Shown here piece after piece: positions 13,066 through 23,347 of a DNA stretch of 64,000 nt; within the stretch, counting starts at the first letter, position 1, and each line of letters begins with the position of its first letter. A model generated the notes under the pieces. That model was given only the letters and a program-made list of their open reading frames with translations. It did not search any database and was not told where the DNA came from. The position numbers were made by a program, and so were the translations under genes. The DNA comes from Phlebopus portentosus (taxonomy: Eukaryota > Basidiomycota > Agaricomycetes > Boletales > Boletinellaceae), in NCBI GenBank assembly GCA_037892935.1, contig JAYXKI010000008.1:1488001-1552000 (forward strand). The letters run 5' to 3'.

Positions 13066-14364
13066 ACAATGTCAGTCATCTTTGAGAAGTCAGAGTCACT
13101 GTTTCTCTCCCAGCATTTCCTGTTCGATCCCTCAAGGTATTCTACTGATCCGAGAGTTGCTTGTGCATCACCAGGGCTCAATGGGAGTCATTTCGCTTGG
13201 TTGTGCACATGTAAGTCTGCACAATATGTCATAACTGTGTTTTTGATGTAGAATCCATACGTGTTGTCTATCCACTCTTCATATCCTTCATCTAGAAGTG
13301 GATCTTTGGGTGCTGGGGGTTGTCAAAAGAGTCTGTTGGTTCATTTGAAGTCTGCCGCCAGGATGTGGTGAATCTTGAAGTTGAATAGAAGTATCTTGGT
13401 GATCCAGCGATTGATCGTAGCGTTAGGTTGTAAGTCTGGATTGTTAATCATACCTTTCTAATATACACTGCATCCATTTCTATGACAAGCTTGCACACTC
13501 CGATGAGATATAGTTGCATGGCATGTAACATACAAAATAGTCTGTAAAGTTTGATTTTTGGTTGGAAGTATGTCACTTGCATGGCATTCCAGTTTATGGA
13601 ACCAAAGTGATTAATCCTTCTTTATCCATCTATGTGTTCTTGACCCAAATACCATTCTACTCCGATAATCAATGAATCCACCACAAGCATGACTTCGAGT
13701 TCTGATTGATAGTCAATTGTGCATAGAGCTGGACACCTAATAACTGCTTCCTTCAACTCATTCATTGATTCCTGTTCTTCATCTGTCCAATCAAAAATGT
13801 TGTTCTTCTGAGTGAGTTGATTGAGGGGGCATGCAATCTTAGCAAAATCCTTAATGAAAATTCATAGGACTCCCACTGTTCCAAGGAATCCTTTGACTTT
13901 GGTTACCAATTGGCATAGTGGCCAGTCTCTGACCTTCTGGACTTTCAATTTGTCTAGTTCTCATCTGTAATATATCAGCTTGTGTCTGAGAAATATGATT
14001 GACTCAATGCTGATCTCCATTTTCTTTCCTGAGTACGTTCCTCCTACTGCCTTGACTCACTGCAAAATTTGATTTACATCATATATATGCTCATAAATAA
14101 ATCACCTGATCTCTGGATTCTCTGGCAGGGTTTTGCAAGAGCCATCTGGGAGTGTTTAATGTGTTTTGGGACCCAACCCAGGTGAATTGTCTGCATACAG
14201 ATTAGTACAATGCAGAATCTCATCCTGTAGAATGAATGCAACATCATTGTGCATAATCTGAAGGGAATTTGTGTATCCCATCAGGAGAACCATCATTCTG
14301 AACATTTCTAAGGGAGTCTGAAAAGTTGTAAGATCTCGAGAGCATTTGTCTAGAACTTGCTGGT

Positions 14365-15966
14365 TGTTAGGACCAGCGTTTTCAGATGAGGTGGTCAGTC
14401 CAAGCATACTGGAACAAGTCCCTGCTTCCTCCTTCTGATAATGTATTATTGGAGAGTAGAGTAGCGAAGGTTAGATGTACTACTAAGAAGCGAGCTATAG
14501 GCTCAAGCTTAACTCAGCAGTAGAGCAGAGGTCCAATCAAAGGGTACAGTTATAATTGAAGGTACAAAATAATTTTGCTGAGGGACAACACCCCACTCAG
14601 CTGGCACTTTAAATAAACTTTCTACTGAATACTACCGACTACCAAATACTACTGACTATGCCTTGCCATTGGTTGGGACAGTATGTTTCAGCTGGTATCA
14701 CCACCACTTTCTTCAGTCGGTGGTACCACCAACAACTCAAGTGGTGCTACTGAAACTCCTGATAGTACCACTATCTACTTCCTTCCCTATTAGGCAGGCC
14801 CTTATTTACCTCCATTCCAAAGAAGCTTTCTCAGGCTTCTATTGATCGCTGTTCCTATCACATGTTAATCCCTAATGCCAATCCTCCCACAAGAGGCTTC
14901 TCCATATGCCACGATCTTGCTTCGCTGGTACTCCGTTACTCCGGCCGAGCTTCTGCCGTTAGTCTTCCATCATGGGCCTGACTGTTATCTCGGGACCTGA
15001 GATCAGCAACCCCTGCCGATCTTTGGAGGATAATCTCGGCAGCTGTGTAAACCTGGCAGATACTCTTCTATGCCATGCTGCTATATCAATGTCGGAGAAT
15101 TATAGTCCGGTACCCGTCATTAACCTGAATCTTCTTCCCAGGTGATTCATCCCGCACCATTCATCGACTGTAATAACCCCTTCTTCCGATCGTTCCCACG
15201 CTTCTAGCATTCGATCCATTGCTTCTTCAATAAGACTTTCAACGTCCGATAGAGCCCTGTAGTAGACTGGCCAATTGACTTCCACTGCAGTGTTTCAACA
15301 CAGAGACTGGTGACAATGCTGATTGATCCAAGCTCTCACGCAGACCTTTAGTGCATAGATATCTCTGTCGCCGAGCCATATGGATACCTTGTGATCATAT
15401 GCACTCATTCCGTGGTTCAGCAATGGTTGGTCCAATGTTCGTTCTGAGGGTCCAGGCTTATGTCGAATCTTGACATCGGCTGCCTCCCTGGTTACTAAGC
15501 GCTCCACAAAGTTCTTGAGGAGCCACTCTGAAAGAACCCAACTCCTTTGGTATGCCAAATAACAGTTTGTACAAACCAGGCTTTCGTGAACAAAGTATCT
15601 GGTTGCACCATGTCGATATCGTCTCTTCTGCAGAAGTTCTATATATCTTGTGATGTTCCGTTCCTCCATCTGCACATAGCTTTGCTCAGGTGGAGGAGTA
15701 TGTCCAATATGCATTCCAGCTAGTCCTTCCTGCAAGTTGTATGGGTCTTCCCTCTCATTGCATTCGTCTTTGTAATATTGTCAATTGGGTTCCTCTTGAA
15801 TATGTTCAGCAGCTACCTCCCCTGGTTCTTGCTGCACTAGTGGGTGAGAATCGCCTCCACTACCCTGCCCCCGAAGCCTTTTGAAATGCTCTTGATTAGG
15901 CTGCATAATTCGGTGTGTAAAGTGTCTGATTCCATGCTGCATTGGGTATCTACAATTTTTGTAACA
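14365..15966 (-). mobile_element. 1602-bp LTR-like insertion with CTGGT duplication
   Basis: Begins TGTTAGGACC and ends TTTTTGTAACA, with TGTTA/TAACA inverted ends, and is flanked by CTGGT at 14360-14364 and 15967-15971. Removing it and one CTGGT restores the RT gene of E8. TG...CA ends and a 5-bp duplication fit a solo LTR. However, it is long for a solo LTR and holds ORFs on the minus strand (15295-15735 and 15100-15285), so a small non-autonomous LTR-derived element is also possible. No terminal direct repeat was noticed. Confidence 0.75.
15295..15735 (-). CDS. 146-aa ORF inside the LTR-like insertion, unknown
   Basis: Open frame of 146 residues within the 1602-bp insertion, followed on the same strand by a second short frame at 15100-15285 (61 aa, Glu-rich helix). 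I do not recognise it. It has one CX2C (CTNC near residue 56), several Trp and aromatic residues and mixed helical character, with balanced composition unlike random LTR sequence. It could be a remnant of a gene carried by the element or chance. No nearby start context or intron evidence decides this. Confidence 0.35.
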   Translation of the reverse strand: MQEGLAGMHIGHTPPPEQSYVQMEERNITRYIELLQKRRYRHGATRYFVHESLVCTNCYLAYQRSWVLSEWLLKNFVERLVTREAADVKIRHKPGPSERTLDQPLLNHGMSAYDHKVSIWLGDRDIYALKVCVRAWINQHCHQSLC

Positions 15967-16828
15967 CTGGTCAAAAGCTACATAAAAATTGAGACTCAAA
16001 TAACAACTCCATCTATCGCAATGGTCTCTATATTTGGCAGAACAGCTGAATCTCGAATGAAAACCCCATTCAGGTCTTGTAGATTGAGAATAAATTGAAG
16101 GGATATGCTGTCTTTCTTGATAAGGCAAAACTATCATGATTGGTATGAGGAATTGGACAGTTTAATGGCTCCATTCTTGATTTTCTCACAAATCAGGTTG
16201 ATGGTACACTCAAGAATACCCAGGGGAATTGGTATGTTCTTGTGTACCCATAGTACATGCAGTACTGTTAGGATGCAAATCAGATTGAAGTATTGCACAT
16301 TGAAACTACCTCGTTCCACTTCTATCTATACTAGTGCTCTATCCTGCAACATAAGTAGGTTTGCAACTAGCAGCCTTTCTTTGGGCTATAAAAACTGATT
16401 CTTGTCAATCCTGAGGGCTTCAAACTGTTCCTTCATAAGTCTGCCTGCGAGTGTAAACAGTTTTGGTTTCTTTGGTATTTTGGGTAGTCCTTCAAGTAGG
16501 TTTGGATGCCTCCTTTGAACAATCCAAAATTCTTCTGGTAGTACCCTGGGGACGGGCCATACTTTCTGAGCAATGCATTTGTATGTGAGTACCACTGGGT
16601 CATCATCATCCAGGGTCTCTAGAGTACATGATCTATAAGGTCGATTTAAATAGTCAGTAGTGAAATGCATCAGGTCTTTCATCAGCTTCTGAAGCCAGTT
16701 ACTAAATAGAGAGGTGAAAGTATTGGGGACATTAATAGAATAGATAGAAAATGCATTATTGAGGCTTGAATATGAATAATCGCCTACGTCTTGCTAATGT
16801 CTCAGTATCAGTTTCTTGACATCTACTG

Positions 16829-16835
16829 AAAACCC
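16829..16835 (-). promoter_or_regulatory. GGGTTTT slippery site, gag/pol of E8
   Basis: The minus strand reads CAA CAG GGT TTT CAG in gag frame, identical in context to E9 although the flanking sequence has decayed. The next codon but one in gag frame is now TAG. Confidence 0.6.
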
Positions 16836-18693
16836 TGTTGTGCAATATTGTACAATATGCTCCAAATCCCTGTTGCAACCTTACTATGTCAATTTCTGCC
16901 ATTTGGGTCAGATAGCATTATATGCTGGTCTCCCAAGATATAATTCTTGGTTTCACATTCTATGACTGCAAAGAAGGGTCGTCTGAGTAGTGCTTGGAAT
17001 GGTGCCTGATGAACAACCTGCACCTGCAGAGAAAGATCAATCCTGGCTATCATAAACTTGGCATTCAGGATTAGTCCAATGGTGGCCGACTTTGCTGTGT
17101 CTGCCAACTCAATAGTCATACTCTGGTCTGGCAATAGGGGCACTTGAAGTTTCTCCCAAATATCTTCTCTAATCAGACACACTGCTGCACCTTGATCAAG
17201 TACACACTCTACTTCCATCACATTCTCCACTATGGCTGTAACTATATGAAGGGGGAGAGTTGCTTCCATGGTCACTCCCGATGTTCTGATAGATAGAATC
17301 AAGTCCTCTGGTCATTGCAATGCAGTTCCACATAGTTGCATAGTGTAACTCAGTGATTTGACAAGATTCACATCAGCAGCATTATATCTCTTTGCAGTAG
17401 TGAGTTTCTTTAGTTGCTTTCATAGTTCAGGGGCAATTGATAATAGTTCCCTTTGGCTAAGTATAATGCTCATGTTAAGTGTCTAAGTAAGCATGTTAGA
17501 GATGGTATTAGAATCTTCAATGGGGACTACATAGCAGTACTGGGGTTGAGGGTTTGAGGGTTTTCTAATATTATCCTGTATCCTGCTACAGTAACGAATG
17601 TGAAATTGCCGAGGGCTTAGGATTAGGGGGTAGCGACTGCTGTGCCTTCAAAGCCCCTCTTCCTGGTAGTCCTATCTTAGTCAGAATGACTACCCCATTG
17701 AACTTCTGCCTCTTACCAGTCACTGCTTTCTTCTTGGCCTTGTTGAGCAAGATTTCCAAATGTTCCACTTTGTAATTGATTTCTTCTGTCTGATCTTCAC
17801 TGACTTCTTGGAGCATGGCTGATGCTATCAGCTCAGCTGGGGTTTCCAGGTGCTTGGTGACTTCAACAATGTTGACTGGATGTGATGGGTTTGGCTTCAA
17901 CAGGTTGTTGATTCATTCCATCAGGTTCCGGCCTAGAACCCTACTCGATACAAAGGCTCCGTTTGTCATGACTACTCATCCATTCGAGTCATACAAATAC
18001 TTCCTAGCTTGAATATACTCAAGTACCTTTAGACATGACCTTATAAAGTGGCTGGAATTGTTGCAGAATGCATATCCAGGTGTGCAAGCCAATGGGGCAG
18101 GCTGTGGACCTGCTGCGATTTGAGGGCCCTGGCCTCTAGTGAGTGATTCCAGCATTACCTGAAAACCTTTCAGCATTTCCCAAACTTTACTCAAGTCTGT
18201 TTCTTCCTTCTTGATAGTTACTCCATGTCCTCCCGATGATGTGCTCATCATTGTGCTTGTTCCACTGCTCATTGGGTCAGATCTGATCTGATCAACTGTG
18301 GATCCTGAAAGAATGTACATAGCTGTGTTTGCTACTTTCTCAATGTCATAGGGGTCACCCCTCTTGTGGTCTGGGTCCTTAATTTTGAGCCTCTGCAGGA
18401 TATTCTTTCTAGTCTGGCCCAATATGCCTCAAAGAAATGCAAATTTCAAGTCATTCTTGATAAGTTTGTTGCTGGCAACAAGATACCTGGCTCTACATAG
18501 AAACTTGCAATGATAAGTGCCAAATTCATCTCTGGTGTGAATATCTTTCTTGGCCCATTCAGTGATGAACTGCTCCAATTTGCCCCTAGAGTATCTCTTG
18601 CTGTCTGCTAAACTTGAATAAAGCTTCTTGACAGCTATTTTAAAATCTCCAATGCTTGCAGGGGTGGCAGAAACTTTGGGGAGGGTTTCCCAT
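16836..18693 (-). pseudogene. gag-protease of E8 (family A), 5' truncated
   Basis: Minus-strand pieces 18422-17976 (capsid end, knuckle region), 17900-17586 and 17302-16889 match E9 gag. The protease segment contains VLDQGAAVCLI near 17200 and LLRRPFF near 16980. The N-terminal third is missing because similarity ends at 18693. Compared codon by codon with 55900-56250, the changes are mostly CG to TG or CA. Confidence 0.8.
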
Positions 18694-18734
18694 TGAAAGG
18701 ATCCACTCTAAAACTCACATCAAGATCAACACAA

Positions 18735-19170
18735 CACAGCAGGCAAAGGTCGGTTTTGGCAGGGCCGCAATAACGAGCGAAAGTAAAAATGAAATTAATA
18801 ATTGTGTCAATGATTGCGGCAGGGTTGTGACTTATTGATGCAATGTGCCTGTTGGCTTTGTTAAGACAATAAATTGTGTAATTGATTGCAAAAGGGGTTT
18901 TGACCTATCTGAGATTACAAATTGCAACATGTTTGCTACGGAAAGGGAAATTTGAAGTTGTGTCATAGTGGCAATTTATTAAGTCACTCACAATTTTCCC
19001 CCTTGTGAGATTTCAAATGTCACACTTGACATGATTTGTAATTTTGCCATTGGGTGAGCGATCAGTGGGCGATCAGCAGGTTGTTCCGCAGGCAATCACC
19101 GCATCCAGTGGGCAATTAGTAGTCCGTTCAGTGGGTGATCAGCAGGCGATCACCACATTCAGTGGGTGAT
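18735..19170 (+). repeat. left terminal inverted repeat with subterminal repeats
   Basis: Pairs with 21800-22108 plus 23196-23344. The inner 150 bp (19050-19180) repeats motifs of the type CAGTGGGTGATCAGCAGGCGATC several times. The same motif family, inverted, fills 21805-21945. Confidence 0.7.
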
Positions 19171-19399
19171 CTGCAGATGATGGGATGCATCAATTTCTTG
19201 TCTTCTTGCCACCATCATCCTCCATCCTATCTTCCTTCACCATCCCTGCTTACTTTAACAACTCATAACATTAGGCAACTGCATGACCTTAACAGATCAA
19301 GGCCATGAAGTAAAGCAGATGAGAATCTAGTGGTCGAGATCACATGCATAGAATTATCCCTGACTCTAGTAAAAGATGACTTGGTATGCTTAATGTTGG

Positions 19400-21540
19400 C
19401 TTCTTTGTTAGGGTACTGAGGGGTGACCTCCAATTCTCCAGGCTGCTTTGACCTCAAGTCTTAAAAGCAAGCAGGATGAGCTGTGACACATCAAGAGCAA
19501 AATGAAAAAGAAGACACTGGAATTGAAGTAGGTTTGCGCCTTGTGACACAATGTCATTTTGAAAGTATTGAAATAGAATTTACAGGCCAAAGCAAATCAT
19601 GCTGCTCTGGTCAAAAGGATAGAAGCTTTGTCCACAGTCATCAATAAAGCAGAGGATGAAATATTTGCACAATTCTGCACACAAATTGGTGTAGAAAACA
19701 TTTGGGAATACAAATTGCGGCAGCTGAAAGCCATGAGTGAGAAGGCTGCAGCTCGTAGGCATTTCGAGACACAAATTTCACATCTTACCCATCAGTAAGT
19801 TTCCTTTTTTTTTATAGCTTGCCGTGAAGATTGGACATACTGAGTAATGCCCTCAGGTCGCAATTTGAGGAACAGCAACTGGCAACACTGCAAGAGCACC
19901 TTGCAATGCTTGACACCATTATAAATGCTGAGCGTGCAGCTATTAAGAAGCATGAAGCTGAAAAGCAAGCAGTCCAGGAAGAAATTGATCAGCTTCAGAA
20001 GTCTATCCTCGAGCTTCAAGAGGAGCTCAAGGAACTCAACGAGGTTTTAGAGACTAAGATGAAGGAACTTGATACCGTCAAGAAGAACACCGCTAGAGCG
20101 TCAAAAGTCCTTGACCATGCTCTAAAGGAAATTGCTTCGAAGGTTGAAATAAGCATGTGTTCTCTATAACATCATCTAATCATATGGATCTAGAATGACG
20201 AGATTGAAAAACTTGCTCTGGAGAGATCATCTATCTCTTGAAAGTGTCAGTTGGAAGAGATTAAACTTTGTCTCGGATCAGGCAGCTTAAAGAACATTCC
20301 AATTGAAGAGGTGAGTTTTGGCTCGATTTCCCATCGTACAATCAGTTCTCATTGTTTTCTGTCACTCACTTCGATGCAGAATCTTCGAGAAGAGGTGACA
20401 ATGGACATTGATGATGAAGACAGTATACAGAGGCCTCAACACATCCTGATTACGGTATTGAGGTGGAGTTTGACTTACTGGACGATGAGGAGCGAGAAGT
20501 AAGTACAGTCAAGTCCTTTTCATGTATGAACAATGTCCAATGAAAGTCATTCAGGATGGATCAGCAGAGATGGGATCAATGTATGATTCATCTATCACCA
20601 AGCTTAATTCAGAGATTGAGTGCATGACACCAAACATGAAGGCAATGGAGAGGTCAGGTAAATCTAGTTCTTAATTAAGGACATTCACAAACGTCTGGAT
20701 GTAGACTGGACAATGTTCAAACCAAGCTGCTGGACATGGAGAAAGTGGCTGAGAAAGTCCGCAAAGAGTTGAAATGCACTCGAGACAAATTTAATGATAT
20801 AAGAAAGTGAAGGTAAATATTGTAACATAGTGAAGCTCAATCTTGTTTATAATGACTTGTCTTCTGCAGATGCAATCTTTTCAACAAAGCTTTCACTCAT
20901 ATTTTGGAGTGCATTGATCAAATCTATAAAGACCTTACAAAAGGGAAGGCTGTGCCAATGGGCGGTGTTGCTTATCTGAGCCTGGAAGACAATGAGGTTA
21001 GTTGATGAATTTTGTATCAGAAGAAGTTATTTGCTAAGCTTTGCATGCAGGAACTGTTTGCTGCTGGCATTAAGTACCATGCAATGCCTCCAATGAAGCA
21101 ATTTAGAGATATGGAGCAGCTCTCAGGAGGAGAGAAGACTGTCGCTGCTCTCGCATTGCTTTTCACTATTTACAGATATCTCTTTCTTCATTGTCCTCAT
21201 GAACTTTTCCTTACACTCTTTTCACCCGTCACTCTAGTTATCAACCAGCCCCTTTCTTCATTCTTGATGAGGTTGACGCAGCACTCAACAATACAAATGT
21301 CACCAAGATCACTAATTACATCTGTTCCTGGGCATCTGGCGAGTTTCAGTTTATAGTCATTAGTTTGAAGAATACCCTGTATGAATGAGGCAACTCATTG
21401 GTAGGTATCTACCGTGATCAGGAAGTGAACAGTTCCAGCTCCTTAACATTAGACGTAAGTGACTTTTTATCATACCACTTGCAAAATTAATGGGGAATTT
21501 CTCTTTCAGCTCACACAATATGATGACTGATTGCCATGAA
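19400..21540 (+). pseudogene. SMC1: SMC1 (cohesin ATPase) C-terminal half, captured fragment
   Basis: Exon-like blocks separated by short GT-AG introns give the SMC1 C-terminal half. They are: a coiled-coil segment ending FETQISHLTHQ (about 19580-19796), the long helix at 19831-20150, an acidic linker (near 20395-20500), LFNKAFTHILECIDQIYKDL (near 20880), the ABC signature LSGGEKTVAALALLF (near 21120), Walker [15 protein letters not shown] (near 21260) and the SMC1-type end [10 protein letters not shown] ... LVGIYRDQ (21355-21420). Stops occur inside exons (for example near 20240 and 20810). The N-terminal ATPase half and hinge are absent. Introns are retained, so it was captured as DNA and not as a retrocopy. 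It is a non-functional passenger of the surrounding TIR element. Confidence 0.85.
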
Positions 21541-21799
21541 CTCTGCTGAATCATTGCACACTCTATTTATTCTATCAACCCTTGCTGTCATAATCATAAA
21601 TATAATAACAATATGTAGCTTGTACGAATTCCACAACATAAAATGGGCATACAGAGTAAATATGATGATCAATGCAATGCGAACGTGAACAGCAAATAGA
21701 AGAGAAGACAGCATAGAACAAAGGAAACAACTAGCACTAAAATTACCAGCAATAAAAGAAGTTGAGATGAGATTATATGTAATAAATTTCTTTTCGCCT

Positions 21800-22108
21800 G
21801 TTCATCGCTCGCTACATTGATCACCCAGTGATCACCTACAGATCACCTGCAGATTGCCCACTGAATGTCCTGCTGATCACCCACTGAATGCAGTGAACGG
21901 CCCGCTGATCACCTGCTGATTGCCCACTGATTGCCCACCCGGTGGTGAAATTACAAATCGCGTCAAGTGTGACATTTGAAATCTCACAAAGGGGGGAATT
22001 GCAAGTGACTTAATAAATTGCCACCATGATGCAACTTCAAATTTCCCTTTTCATGGCAAACATGTTGCAATTTATAATCTCGGATGAGTTGAAATCTCTT
22101 TTGCAATT
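21800..22108 (-). repeat. right terminal inverted repeat, inner part
   Basis: Inverted copy of the inner left arm, including the GATCACC/CTGATC subterminal repeats and the CAAATTTCCC block. Its outer part continues after the foldback insertion at 23196-23344. Confidence 0.7.
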
Positions 22109-23195
22109 ACAGCTAGTTGCAAAATTGTTGGCAATCATGTGATTTCATCACTTTTCATGTTACAATAGCCTCAAAACACAAATAAAATCATATCTCACCC
22201 AAAACTCAACGGTTTCACATCATCTAAGTTGCTAAATTCATCTTTTCGAAAGGAATTTCATTTAGAAACAAAGATTGAGAGAATAGGTAAAAATGTGACC
22301 CCAAAATGGTGAAAATATTGTTTTTTGCCTCTTCCTTGCATGTGCATTTTTTTCTATGCTCCATGCTAGTCCAGCACCTCCCCAAAGCTGTCCAGAATGA
22401 TAATATGATTATGATATGAATTTACAGACTGAGTTTGAGTTGAATTGTGCACCAGAATGTACTGCTTTGAGGCATGTCTGAATTACTTAAAACTCATCAT
22501 TTACCCCTAGCCTCCCAAGCACCAGGAAAAATTCTTACAGGCCAGATTGATGCATAAAAATTCACTTTGAATATAATAGACTAGGTTTGTGTGCTAGCTA
22601 GGGCCTCAGCATCCACTGGTGAGCTGGGCTGAGCATAAGGTTCTAGTTGTATGCACTATTCTAGATAGTATCTTCCCAGCTCACCAGTGGATGCTGAGGC
22701 CCTAGCTAGCACACAAACCTAGTCTATTATATCCAAAGTGAATTTTTATGTATCAATCTGGCCTGTAAGAATTTTTCCTGGTGCTTGGGAGGCTAGGGGT
22801 AAATGATGAGTTTTAAGTAATTCAGACATGCCTCAAAGCAGTACATTCTGGTGCACAATTCAACTCAAACTCAGTCTGTAAATTCATATCATAATCATAT
22901 TATCATTCTGGGCAGCTTTGGGGAGGTGCTGGACCAGCATGGAGCACAGAAAAAAATGCACATGCAAGGAAGAGGCAAAAAAACAATATTTTCGCCATTT
23001 TGGGGTCACATTTTTACCTATTCTCTCAATCTTTGTTTCTTAATGAAAGCCCTTTCGAAAAGATGAATTTAGCAACTTAGATGATGTGAAACCATTGAGT
23101 TTTGGGTGAGATATGATTTTATTTGTATTTTGAGGCTCTTATGACATGAAAAGTGATGAAATCACATGATTGCCAACAATTTTGCAACTAGCTGT
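22109..23195. mobile_element. foldback element, 520-bp arms, AATT duplication
   Basis: Arms 22109-22628 and 22675-23195 are near-perfect inverted copies around a 46-bp centre (GCTGAGCATAAGG...). Ends are ACAGCTAGTTGC and GCAACTAGCTGT, with AATT on both sides (22105-22108, 23196-23199). Joining the flanks restores the right arm of the CACTA-like element as judged from its left arm. There is no ORF. It is a foldback or large MITE-type element mobilised in trans. Confidence 0.85.
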
Positions 23196-23347
23196 AATTA
23201 TGCAATTTATTATCTCAACAAAGCTGACAGGCACATTGCATTAATAAGTCACAACCCTGCCACAATCATTGGTGCAATTATTAATTTCATTTCTACTTTC
23301 GCTCGTTATTACGGCCCTGCCGAAACCGACCTTTGCCTGCTGTGCAA

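Larger units (their letters stand above)
13066..16829 (-). pseudogene. pol of E8 (family A), split by an insertion
   Basis: Two homologous blocks, 16829-15972 and 14364-13066 on the minus strand, together match E9 pol from its start to the RNase H/integrase spacer. Segment 16682-16386 carries the N-terminal linker (SCTLETLDDDDPVVLTYK). The RT N-terminal part is at 16319-15972 (KNGAIKLSNSSYQS; CYLSLNFYVAFDQ). The RT box at 14196-14185 reads Y-A-D-N, not Y-A-D-D. RNase H lies near 13800-13350. Many stops are present. Inactive. Confidence 0.85.
13066..18693 (-). mobile_element. LTR retrotransposon E8 (family A), internal fragment
   Basis: A minus-strand gag-pol fragment closely related to E9 (53779-59948) but with most CpG sites changed to TG or CA. 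Its pol is cut at 13066 by E2 and its gag stops at 18693, where similarity to E9 ends after ...cccat. No LTR is visible. A 1602-bp insertion sits in its RT gene. Confidence 0.85.
18735..23344. mobile_element. CACTA-like TIR element carrying an SMC1 fragment
   Basis: Termini are CACAGCAGGCAAAGGTCGG (18735) and its inverted copy ending CCTGCTGTG at 23344, with inverted similarity of about 440 bp on each side. A 3-bp CAA flanks both ends (18732-18734 and 23345-23347). The CAC start, 3-bp duplication and subterminal repeats resemble EnSpm/CACTA elements, but no transposase was seen, so it would be non-autonomous. The cargo is a decayed SMC1 fragment. The right arm is split by a foldback element at 22109-23195. 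Confidence 0.65.
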
